Part shown: positions 1 to 5,871 of the stretch, one piece after another | How positions within the stretch are numbered: the first letter of the stretch is position 1 | Layout: the number at the start of each line of letters is the position of its first letter | Assembly: GCA_016839345.1 (NCBI GenBank) | Contig: JAEOUL010000334.1 | Span: 1-6,206 of the forward strand | Direction: 5' to 3' | Length of the DNA stretch: 6,206 nucleotides | Source of the DNA: Candidatus Thorarchaeota archaeon | GTDB lineage: Archaea > Asgardarchaeota > Thorarchaeia > Thorarchaeales > Thorarchaeaceae | Position numbers and translations under genes: made by a program | The notes under the pieces: generated by a model | The model's database searches: none | Seen by the model: only the letters and a program-made list of their open reading frames with translations | What the model was told of the DNA's origin: nothing

Positions 1-693
1 AAGGGTGTTGAACTTGCTATTCTTACAAATGTTGGACGTCTATCATCCCGTCAAGTCAATCAATCTTTAGAAACTGCTGGATTCATTCTCCCTATGGATA
101 AGGTGTTCACTGCAGGTGCAGCAACAGCTGCCTATATTCATAATAGAAATCCTGGAGCACGTTGCTTCATTATTGGCGAGGGAGGTGCTCAGGAAGATTT
201 TGTTGCACGAGGTCTTGATGTAACAAACAATCCTCCCATTGAATATGTCGCAGTGGGTGCTGAAAGAGGTATGACATTTGAAGAATTGAATTTCGCAACA
301 AAGATGGTTAAAGAGGGAGCGAAACTGCTGTGTATCAGTGGAAGTCGTGATTATCCTGGTACCTATCTTGGAGATGAAGATACATTCATCGGGGAAAGAT
401 CAATTGTGGCTGCAATTGAACATGCTACAGGAGTAGAAGCTGTCATTGTCGGTAAACCACTTCCCGAAATTGTAGTAGAAACAGTCAAGACCCTGGGTTT
501 CAAAGCAGAGGAAGCTGTTATCGTTGGAGACAATCCAGCTTCTGATATTGCAGGAGGAAATGCAGCAGGACTCACAACAATTCTGGTTCTCAGAGACCCT
601 AATAACATAGTAGATTTCGAATCAGCAGATTTTGATACAGACCCAGACATCAAAGTGCAGTCTCTGGATGAAGTCATCTCTTTGCTTGACTGA
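1..693 (+). CDS. NagD-like HAD-superfamily phosphatase, 5' end missing
   Basis: The frame is open from base 1 to a TGA at 691-693, giving 230 visible residues; probably about 20-40 N-terminal residues lie outside the window, including the nucleophile motif I (DxDG). Seen: motif II ILTN near visible residues 7-10, the motif III lysine in VGKP (about residue 152), and motif IV GDNPASDI (aspartates about 177 and 182) followed by a glycine/alanine-rich AGGNAAGL stretch. The DKVFTAGAATAAY segment and the cap between motifs II and III match the NagD/4-nitrophenylphosphatase/phosphoglycolate phosphatase group (HAD class IIA), whose members are cytosolic, Mg-dependent and about 260-280 residues long. 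The cap segment usually written ATNxD is SGSRD here, so the substrate may differ; it cannot be named from sequence. The ATG at 94 is internal, since homology runs upstream of it. The next gene starts 15 bases downstream on the same strand, suggesting one operon. The family call is firm, the substrate unknown. Confidence 0.88.
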   Translation, partial: KGVELAILTNVGRLSSRQVNQSLETAGFILPMDKVFTAGAATAAYIHNRNPGARCFIIGEGGAQEDFVARGLDVTNNPPIEYVAVGAERGMTFEELNFATKMVKEGAKLLCISGSRDYPGTYLGDEDTFIGERSIVAAIEHATGVEAVIVGKPLPEIVVETVKTLGFKAEEAVIVGDNPASDIAGGNAAGLTTILVLRDPNNIVDFESADFDTDPDIKVQSLDEVISLLD

Positions 694-708
694 AGGATTG
701 ACTCAATC

Positions 709-1398
709 ATGGATTCTGAAGCTCCACAAATTCGTTTCGAGGTAGATCGGTCTGGTTTAAGCGTTTCATTGCTTATACTTGAAGAGCTAAAAGTTGGTCG
801 CTCCAGTCCTTCTTTTGAGGAATACGAAAAAGAAATTTTCGAGGAAATACGTTCACAGATGACACTAGAAGATGCAAAAAATGACCCAATTTTCCGTTCT
901 TATCGAGACCTCTACTGGACCTTTGGAATGGATCCAACAAAACTTCGGGTATCCAGTGAGGCTGTATTGCGAAGAATACTAAGAGGCTTGAATCTATGGC
1001 GAATTTCAGACATAGTAGACATCGTAAACCTCGCATCTGCATATCACAAGATACCTATAGGGCTCATTGATGCATCTAAATTGCAGGGTGATTTAGTTAT
1101 CCGAACAGCATTGAATGGAGAGGTATTTCAGAGGATTGGAGGCAAGACCATAATGTGTCGTGGTCGGGAGATTGTTGTTGCTGATGATGAGAAGATAGTT
1201 TGTTTTGGTTATGCAACACATGACTCAGAACGCACAATGATTACGAAAGATAGCAGTAGGATTTTTGTCCTTCTGTATGGCGCGGAGATTATCACCAGAG
1301 ATGTAATGCGTTATGCACTAAAAATCACCCTAGATATGATTGATCAATGGCTTGACTGTCGAGTGTCTGAACCAATGATGTTTTTTTCTAAATCTTAG
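709..1398 (+). CDS. Free-standing B3/B4 (PheRS beta-type) tRNA-binding domain protein
   Basis: A 229-residue soluble protein. Residues about 64-210 resemble the B3/B4 domain of the phenylalanyl-tRNA synthetase beta chain occurring alone (COG3382-like). Landmarks are RDLYW (66-70), PTKLRVSSEAVLRRIL (76-91), DIVDIVNLASAYHKIPIG (101-118), LQGDLVIR (125-132) and EIVVADDEKIVCF (154-166). In PheRS this fold carries the editing pocket for mischarged tRNA; free-standing versions are thought to bind or edit aminoacyl-tRNA or a similar ligand, but activity here is inference. The N-terminal 60 residues are the usual variable, charged helical extension. The ATG at 709 is the first start after the upstream TGA; a weak AAGGA at 693-697 precedes it by 11 bases. 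It follows the HAD phosphatase by 15 bases. Its last codons contain a run of seven T (1381-1387), and its TAG overlaps the stop of the convergent ATPase gene. The family is fairly sure, the function is not. Confidence 0.85.
   Translation: MDSEAPQIRFEVDRSGLSVSLLILEELKVGRSSPSFEEYEKEIFEEIRSQMTLEDAKNDPIFRSYRDLYWTFGMDPTKLRVSSEAVLRRILRGLNLWRISDIVDIVNLASAYHKIPIGLIDASKLQGDLVIRTALNGEVFQRIGGKTIMCRGREIVVADDEKIVCFGYATHDSERTMITKDSSRIFVLLYGAEIITRDVMRYALKITLDMIDQWLDCRVSEPMMFFSKS
1381..1387 (+). terminator. T7 tract at the end of the plus-strand operon
   Basis: Seven consecutive T on the coding strand, inside the last codons of the B3/B4 gene. Archaeal RNA polymerase stops at T-rich tracts, and the convergent gene begins at once, so this is the most likely end signal for the phosphatase-B3/B4 transcript. 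No hairpin precedes it. Assignment is inference from position and composition. Confidence 0.35.
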
Positions 1399-3359
1399 AA
1401 CTCGAGGAATGGTTGTCCGAGAACAATTCTTTCGAGAAGACTGTTCTTACTGGCATTCTTGACCATTAATTCAAACTGCTTCTTAAGACGTGCTTCGTCA
1501 ACATAGTCTGGCTCTTTTACTCCCATGCTCTCGATCACTAGTCTAAGCATGTATTCGAACTCATAGACAAGATAATCCTCTTTCCTCCCCTTCTTGGCTC
1601 CTTCCTTCTTGACCTTCTTTGCTAAACCTTGTTTAATCGCCTCACGGGTTTCAGTCAAGTAGGTATACATGGCCTTTTCATAATGTAGTTCACCTCTCTT
1701 GACCAACTCTTGAAGGAATGGTAGTCCAAACGTTCTTCGAGCTATTGCCTCAATTCGTGCAACAAAACCGTTGATGATGTCTTCATATGAAAGCAGTCCC
1801 GCTTGTCCACGAGTTTCAAAGACCTTTTCATCATCTTTTGCAGCCTTGAACTTCTGTTTCTTCGCTGCAAGAAGCCTCTCTCTTTCCAAGCGAGCGGCTT
1901 CATCAGCTTTCTTCTTTTCTTCCTCAAGACGCTTTCTTTCCGCTTCTTCTCTAGCAGCTTCTATCTTTTTCTGTCTCTCAAGTTTGGCTTGTTCTAGTTT
2001 GGCAGCTTCCTCTCTCTCTTTAGCTAAACGCTGTTCCTCCAGCTGTTTCAGAATCTTCTCTTGCTCCTGTCTCAGCTTTTGCATATGTTTCTGCACATCT
2101 CGTTCTGTGAGAGTGATGTGTTCTGTCAAAAGCCAACGGACTGCGATTTTGTTAACCTTTGGTTTCAAATCCGCTGATGAAAAAATGAAGCTTGCAGTCT
2201 GTTGTCCGGGAAGTTGAGTAATTATTTCTTCAGCTGCTTTCTCACCTGCAATCGGTTCAAGAATGCGTTCTAACACTTTTAGCGACTGCTCACTACTTAT
2301 CCGTCCTGCTGATATTGTGTTGAACTGTTCAAAGGCTTTGTAATCGATATCCTTTGGACTCTGTGTAGCTATCAGACATTCGACACCATATTTTCGAGCT
2401 TGTCTGAATAGAAGAAGAAATGTTTCCTTAGGACCTGGAGCTCTCATTCCTGCAGGAATGAAGGGTGCTGCTTCGTCTTGGAATATCATCATACGTGGTT
2501 TCTCAGTAAAGCCTTGTCTGAGCATCCAAGAATAGAGTTGATTTAGTACAATCGCAATGAAGAAATGTTTCTCTTCTTCGCTCCTGAGTGTCTTGAGGAA
2601 AATTACGTTGATTGGTGTTTTACCATTCACAGGTTTAGTGAGATGATCGAAGTCAATATTTCCTTCTTCCTTGAAGAGAAGCTGTGAAGAACCTACAGTC
2701 AAACTTCTGATTCGAGTTGCCAAAGTCTGCCTCTCTGAGAACTTCATAAATGGTTCTAGATCCACCCCTACTGTTTCCTTGTCAGCAACGAGCATATCCG
2801 CCAGTTCTGAGAGTTCGTCAATCTCAGTCTTCTCAGCTTCCCAAATGGTTCTGAGAAGTTCATAGACTGCAGCGAACGCCTTTCCCTCCCATGACCTTGA
2901 AAGACCTGCAACTTTCATGAGGACCTTTACTAGTGTCCTTGCAGAGTTGTCTAAAAGGCGAATTATATCGTCTTGGTCAGCATCTCTATCAGGAAGTTTC
3001 AAAGGATTGATTGAGATTGCCAAACCTTTGCTGCTTGCTGGTGTATAGACTCTGACAATGACTTTATCCATATACTGCTTGAGTCTCTCAGGTGGTACTC
3101 CTTTGGAAGCCAGTTCCTTTGGGTCTCCAGGAAGCATTAAAGAAGCAATGTCTCCCTGTGGATCAAATGCCAAGATAGGGATGCCCTGCATGGCTGCTTC
3201 CTCCAATATTGCTTTTGAGAGGACTGTCTTTCCTGAGCCTGTTGACCCGAAGACCCCTCCATGTCGTCGTAGGAGGTCTACACTGATTTCGAATTTTTCA
3301 TCAGTTCTTTTCCCTTCCTCATCAAGCTTGAATCCAAGCCAGATTTTGTTGTCTGCCAT
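1395..3359 (-). CDS. HerA/DUF853-like P-loop ATPase with long coiled coil
   Basis: A 654-residue protein from the ATG at 3359-3357. A TTG four codons upstream (3371) is in frame but lies where transcription probably starts, so I prefer the ATG; GGTG sits six bases before it. Walker A is GSTGSGKT (38-45) after the lead-in LLRRHGGVF. FDPQGDIASL (65-74) is typical of the DUF853/HerA-like branch. Walker B is MMIFQDEA (290-297), LIATQSP (329-335) is the sensor-type motif, and R353 in AGRISSEQ is a candidate arginine finger. Residues about 420-508 are almost entirely E/K/R/A/Q with heptad-like leucines, a long coiled coil, followed by a helical C-terminal region (520-654). There is no signal peptide or membrane helix. 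The family forms hexameric DNA-translocating motors. Only about 33 residues precede Walker A, so the HAS-barrel of true HerA is absent, and no NurA gene is nearby. The gene is convergent with the B3/B4 gene and overlaps it by four bases. The ATPase call is firm, the DNA role inferred. Confidence 0.9.
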   Translation of the reverse strand: MADNKIWLGFKLDEEGKRTDEKFEISVDLLRRHGGVFGSTGSGKTVLSKAILEEAAMQGIPILAFDPQGDIASLMLPGDPKELASKGVPPERLKQYMDKVIVRVYTPASSKGLAISINPLKLPDRDADQDDIIRLLDNSARTLVKVLMKVAGLSRSWEGKAFAAVYELLRTIWEAEKTEIDELSELADMLVADKETVGVDLEPFMKFSERQTLATRIRSLTVGSSQLLFKEEGNIDFDHLTKPVNGKTPINVIFLKTLRSEEEKHFFIAIVLNQLYSWMLRQGFTEKPRMMIFQDEAAPFIPAGMRAPGPKETFLLLFRQARKYGVECLIATQSPKDIDYKAFEQFNTISAGRISSEQSLKVLERILEPIAGEKAAEEIITQLPGQQTASFIFSSADLKPKVNKIAVRWLLTEHITLTERDVQKHMQKLRQEQEKILKQLEEQRLAKEREEAAKLEQAKLERQKKIEAAREEAERKRLEEEKKKADEAARLERERLLAAKKQKFKAAKDDEKVFETRGQAGLLSYEDIINGFVARIEAIARRTFGLPFLQELVKRGELHYEKAMYTYLTETREAIKQGLAKKVKKEGAKKGRKEDYLVYEFEYMLRLVIESMGVKEPDYVDEARLKKQFELMVKNASKNSLLERIVLGQPFLEF

Positions 3360-3394
3360 ATCGAACACCAATCACGATGTTATCTTCAATGAGG

Positions 3395-3402
3395 TTTTAA
3401 GA
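3395..3402 (-). promoter_or_regulatory. Candidate TATA box for the HerA-like ATPase gene
   Basis: On the minus strand TCTTAAAA lies after a purine-rich GGAAAGG that could act as a BRE. A start about 27 bases downstream falls near 3371, giving roughly a 12-base leader before the ATG at 3359 and excluding the TTG at 3371 as a practical start. The match to the archaeal TATA consensus is moderate; the spacing is the main support. Confidence 0.35.
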
Positions 3403-3426
3403 GCCTTTCCAGTATCGCTTGAAACC

Positions 3427-3478
3427 AATAAAAGAAAATGTGGGGGGGCGAAATTTCATTCTCCACCCCCTCTTTTTT
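3427..3478. terminator. G/C-tract hairpin with T-rich tails on both strands
   Basis: Plus-strand G7 (3442-3448) can pair with C5 (3466-3470) across a loop of about 20 bases, helped by CC at 3463-3464. T-rich tracts flank both sides: T6 at 3473-3478 on the plus strand, and TTTTCTTTTATT at 3438-3427 read on the minus strand. It begins right after the stop codon of the six-helix membrane protein (3478-3480), so the minus-strand reading is a plausible terminator for that gene, insulating the ATPase promoter downstream. On the plus strand no gene ends here. The stem is interrupted by a mismatch, and archaeal termination does not need hairpins, so the T tracts may be the functional part. Confidence 0.4.
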
Positions 3479-4101
3479 CACTCGCCTACAGGTTCGTACC
3501 GTCTTCCGAGGAAAATAACAATACAAACAACCAACAAAACAGCAATACCAAAGAGAACTCCAGCTGCCCAACCGTAGGTCAATGTGTCTTTAATTATACT
3601 CGTTACAAGATAGACTCCCGCCATTATCACACCCAAGACGAGGGAGACAATCATGAACCTTGATGTCATCTCCTTTATCTGCCCTGTTTCTGCTCCTTCG
3701 GAGATTCTACTTCCAAAGAAAACAAACACAAAGAGGAATATGTATGCTATGACAATCATTGTTCCCATATCAAACATGTAACCTTGGATGGTTTCATCGA
3801 TACCAGATAATAATCCATATGTGAGCAATGTTCCCAGAGCATGAATGTAGACAAGCATGTTAGATATCAGTTTGTCATCAGGATGCACATACCCAGTCAT
3901 TTCTGTGAATGTGTTTATTATACTGATAATCAACACAACTGCAAGGACACCTAATGCTCCAATCCAGATGTAAAATGGATACACCAGTTGATCTGGAGAT
4001 GCGGATACAGAATCAAGAAGCCATTTTACGCCAATGGTGAAACCAAGCAGTGCTAGTCCTATTCCTGACAGAAAGTTACCAATAGTTGTTATCCTAACCA
4101 T
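3478..4101 (-). CDS. Six-helix integral membrane protein, function unknown
   Basis: I do not recognise the family. The 207-residue protein has six hydrophobic spans at about 8-29, 40-63, 80-99, 109-130, 148-170 and 177-198. It ends in a short basic/acidic tail (GRRYEPVGE), so both termini are probably cytoplasmic. Loops are short: the 2-3 loop contains EMTGYVHPDDK and the 4-5 loop GSRISEGAETGQIKEMTSR. No metal-binding pairs, cysteine motifs or transporter signatures are evident; a lone histidine (87) and an aspartate (111) lie in or at the edge of helices 3 and 4. The ATG at 4101 has GGAG at 4111-4114, nine bases upstream, supporting this start. It is 104 bases downstream of the MFS transporter gene on the same strand and appears to have its own promoter in that gap. 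The gene is real on membrane-protein composition and start signals; the role is unknown. Confidence 0.8.
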   Translation of the reverse strand: MVRITTIGNFLSGIGLALLGFTIGVKWLLDSVSASPDQLVYPFYIWIGALGVLAVVLIISIINTFTEMTGYVHPDDKLISNMLVYIHALGTLLTYGLLSGIDETIQGYMFDMGTMIVIAYIFLFVFVFFGSRISEGAETGQIKEMTSRFMIVSLVLGVIMAGVYLVTSIIKDTLTYGWAAGVLFGIAVLLVVCIVIFLGRRYEPVGE

Positions 4102-4110
4102 TTATCTCTT

Positions 4111-4114
4111 CTCC
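4111..4114 (-). promoter_or_regulatory. Ribosome binding site of the six-helix membrane protein
   Basis: GGAG on the minus strand with a nine-base spacer to the ATG at 4101. The motif and spacer are identical to those of the MFS gene, which fixes this start. Confidence 0.65.
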
Positions 4115-4138
4115 GCAAGGTAGAGTATCTTGAAGCCC

Positions 4139-4181
4139 ACTTTGCCTAGTTTCTATTAACTCTTTGCCAAACCAACTTTGC
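4139..4181 (-). repeat. Three GCAAAG direct repeats in the 104-base gap
   Basis: Read on the minus strand, GCAAAG occurs at 4176-4181, 4162-4167 and 4140-4145; the outer two extend to GCAAAGT and the lower two to GGCAAAG. The lower pair is offset by 22 bases, about two helical turns, and brackets the candidate TATA box. They could be operator half-sites or chance in a short A/T-rich gap. Confidence 0.3.
4153..4160 (-). promoter_or_regulatory. Candidate TATA box for the six-helix membrane protein
   Basis: Minus-strand GTTAATAG directly follows a purine-rich GGCAAAGA that could act as a BRE. A start about 26 bases downstream, near 4130, would give a leader of about 28 bases containing the GGAG site. 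Three GCAAAG hexamers lie around it. This would let the gene be transcribed apart from the upstream MFS gene, although readthrough is possible. Confidence 0.35.
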
Positions 4182-4205
4182 AAGGGCTTTGAAAGATAAA
4201 CTATG

Positions 4206-5423
4206 TTAAATGGACTCCATTGATTTGATGGGAGCCGCCTCAGGTAGGAAGTAAGTTCCGATACATGCAACTACAATAAGTAGCGCAACAAGTGCACCAA
4301 GACCTGGAAAGAGTCCACCTATCGAATAGGCAAATTCAGCAGCCAATGGTCCGATTATCATCCCTGAGCCAAAGAAGATACTGTACACTCCCATGGTTGA
4401 TCCACGAGCATCCTCGCGGGAAACATCTGTTAGATATGCCATGGCGGCAGGTGGGAATGAACCAGCAATGAATCCTAGTACTGGTAATGCTGGCCAGATT
4501 GACCACACAAGTTCAAAATTATCTGCATTGGCTACCAGAATGTAAGAGAGTAGACCGAAACCAATCAGTCCTGACACTATGAAAGGTCGTCTCTTCATTA
4601 CGTGATCAGAGAGATGTCCCATCACGATTATTCCCAGTATCAATGAGCCACCTAACATTCCAAAGAGAATCAACATATCTGTAGCTGTGAGTGAGAAATG
4701 CTCCTCAATGATGTACTTCAGTTTGGAAATCATGAGACCGTAGAGCGAGATTATGGGAATATACACAGGAAGCATTAGCTGGATCCGTCTGTCACTGGCA
4801 ACTTCCCTTAGTAATGCAACCATACTAACTTCCTTAGACACTGCTACAGCTCGTGTTTCCTTAATCAGGAATAAAGCAAGAACACCGCTGATTGTACAAG
4901 CTGCAGCTGCTGCGAAGAGGAGAATGGTGGGTGCCCATCCAAACTCAAGTAGAATAATACCAAGCCCAAATCCTCCTGCAAGTCCTGTAAGTGTAGAAAG
5001 GTCATAATATCCCATTAGACGAGCTCGATTGAACTCAGAAGAGGCATCTGCAATCATTGAGAGAGTAGTTGTCACCTTTGATGCAGCTCCTATGCCAAAG
5101 AGCACTGCGAGAATATACGCAAGAAACTCGAAAGTGGCAATACCAAAGAGAAATGCAGCAAGTCCTGTTACGAACAGACTTGCAACAAATATCGGCTTTC
5201 TACCAATCTTGTCACTATATGAACCAAAGAATGAAACTGTAGTCAGCTCAGCGATAGGATAGATAGCCAGAACCACTGCAACACCCCATCCCTGCAAAAC
5301 ACCACTCATGTATGCATTACTCGAGATCACTGCAATTGTCACATAGAAAGATGCTCGCATTATCAATGTCACGAGGTATAACATCATTAGAGTCAAGAAA
5401 TGACCTGATTTTCTAAGTCCCAT
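4206..5423 (-). CDS. Major facilitator superfamily transporter (DHA1-like)
   Basis: A 405-residue protein with about twelve hydrophobic helices and a short cytoplasmic tail after LPEAAP. The loop 2-3 signature GSYSDKIGRKP (67-77) is classic MFS motif A, and its second-half counterpart is GHLSDHVMKRRP (269-280). REDARGSTMGVYSIFFGSG (337-355) followed by MIIGP resembles the second-half RG...MG...GP pattern of DHA1-type drug:proton antiporters. The longest loop, about residues 188-212 between helices 6 and 7, is charged, as expected. Length is normal and the gene looks intact. Drug or metabolite efflux is the family expectation; the substrate cannot be read. The ATG at 5423 is preceded by GGAG with a nine-base spacer. 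It is divergent from the small alpha/beta protein gene, sharing a 76-base promoter region. The six-helix membrane protein follows on the same strand. Confidence 0.92.
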   Translation of the reverse strand: MGLRKSGHFLTLMMLYLVTLIMRASFYVTIAVISSNAYMSGVLQGWGVAVVLAIYPIAELTTVSFFGSYSDKIGRKPIFVASLFVTGLAAFLFGIATFEFLAYILAVLFGIGAASKVTTTLSMIADASSEFNRARLMGYYDLSTLTGLAGGFGLGIILLEFGWAPTILLFAAAAACTISGVLALFLIKETRAVAVSKEVSMVALLREVASDRRIQLMLPVYIPIISLYGLMISKLKYIIEEHFSLTATDMLILFGMLGGSLILGIIVMGHLSDHVMKRRPFIVSGLIGFGLLSYILVANADNFELVWSIWPALPVLGFIAGSFPPAAMAYLTDVSREDARGSTMGVYSIFFGSGMIIGPLAAEFAYSIGGLFPGLGALVALLIVVACIGTYFLPEAAPIKSMESI

Positions 5424-5432
5424 TCTAATGGT

Positions 5433-5436
5433 CTCC
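5433..5436 (-). promoter_or_regulatory. Ribosome binding site of the MFS gene
   Basis: GGAG on the minus strand, nine bases before the ATG at 5423. Together with the TATA element near 5472 it implies a leader of about 22 bases. Confidence 0.65.
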
Positions 5437-5467
5437 GTGTAGTGTGGGTCTGGCCGATGCGTTAGCG

Positions 5468-5475
5468 TTTATAAG
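5468..5475. promoter_or_regulatory. Palindromic TATA box between two divergent genes
   Basis: TTTATAAG on the plus strand, CTTATAAA on the minus strand, with the perfect palindrome TTATAA at 5469-5474. On the plus strand its centre is 28 bases from the ATG at 5500, so transcription should start at or within a few bases of that ATG, giving a leaderless mRNA. On the minus strand a start near 5445 gives a leader of about 22 bases that includes the GGAG at 5433-5436. No other good TATA-like sequence lies in the 76-base gap, so one element may serve both genes. Flanking BRE sequence is not strongly purine-rich on either side. Confidence 0.6.
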
Positions 5476-5499
5476 CTATGTAGGTACAACAGTTGAACT

Positions 5500-5862
5500 A
5501 TGGCGAGCAGTAGGATTCCCGGGGATATTGGAACCACTGACTTTGTTTATCTCACACTCTATCGTTTGCGTACAATGAGTGACGAGGAGAAGAAGCACTG
5601 GTTCAAAACTTGGAATGAGATTAAGACTTATCTTCCAAAAGGCATGAAAGTCATCACTGAAGCCACGAGTGCATTTGGAACTGAATACACCGGTTTTACA
5701 GTCTATGAGGGACCACTTGAGAAATTTGAGGAGCTTGTTGATAAAATCGAAGAATTTTCTCAGGGGTTTGTCGAAAAATCACTCACGATAATTGGAACCA
5801 AGGGTTTAGCTCTTCCTATCGCAGAGTTTCAGAAGATCATTGATGAGCGACCAGTAGATTAA
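5500..5862 (+). CDS. Small alpha/beta protein of unknown function
   Basis: I do not recognise the family. The 120-residue protein is soluble, with no signal peptide, cysteines or membrane helix. The predicted order is strand (15-22, FVYLTLYR), helix (27-45), strand (48-57, GMKVITEATS), strand (60-69, GTEYTGFTVY), helix (72-87, with an amphipathic EKFEELVDKIEEF), strand (92-98, EKSLTII). This beta-alpha-beta-beta-alpha-beta pattern suggests a ferredoxin-like or dimeric alpha/beta-barrel fold; that is inference. A conserved-looking HWFKTWNE patch on helix 1 could be functional. The ATG at 5500 fits the TATA box 28 bases upstream and has no ribosome binding site, as expected for a leaderless mRNA; the internal ATG at 5575 would remove strand 1. 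It is divergent from the MFS gene, and the next gene follows after six bases, so those two are probably cotranscribed. Confidence 0.78.
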   Translation: MASSRIPGDIGTTDFVYLTLYRLRTMSDEEKKHWFKTWNEIKTYLPKGMKVITEATSAFGTEYTGFTVYEGPLEKFEELVDKIEEFSQGFVEKSLTIIGTKGLALPIAEFQKIIDERPVD

Positions 5863-5867
5863 GAACA

Positions 5868-5871
5868 GGTG
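5868..5871 (+). promoter_or_regulatory. Possible ribosome binding site GGTG for the last gene
   Basis: GGTG with a nine-base spacer to the TTG at 5881, the same spacing as GGAG to ATG in the MFS and six-helix genes. It can pair with CACC of the usual 16S 3' end. It overlaps the alternative GTG start at 5869, so only one of the two readings can hold. Nothing resembling a binding site precedes the GTG. Confidence 0.4.

Noticed and set aside
94..96. ATG at 94 as the true start of the phosphatase gene
   Set aside because: The frame is open to base 1 and encodes HAD motif II (ILTN) upstream of this ATG, so the gene is only cut by the window.
363..710. A 115-codon minus-strand open frame
   Set aside because: It lies antisense to conserved HAD motifs III and IV and has a Ser/Thr-rich shadow composition.
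1771..2217. A 148-codon plus-strand open frame rich in Ser, Phe and Cys
   Set aside because: It is the complement of the E/K/R/A-rich coiled coil of the ATPase gene; the composition is what antisense GAA/AAG-rich codons give, and there is no homology or start signal.
3360..3371. TTG start four codons upstream of the ATPase ATG
   Set aside because: It coincides with the predicted transcription start, and the ATG at 3359 has a better context.
3397..3459. A 20-codon minus-strand frame (MKFRPPTF...) preceded by GGTGGAG in the gap between the membrane gene and the ATPase gene
   Set aside because: The purine motif ends only one base from the ATG, too close for a ribosome binding site; the frame includes the C7 hairpin arm and overlaps the likely ATPase promoter.
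3058..3663. A 201-codon plus-strand open frame
   Set aside because: It runs antisense to the P-loop region of the ATPase gene, crosses the G7/C5 hairpin gap and enters the antisense of the membrane gene; it has no coherent domain.
4753..5262. Two plus-strand open frames of 84 and 77 codons
   Set aside because: Both are antisense to the MFS transporter, whose motifs and helices clearly mark the minus strand as coding.
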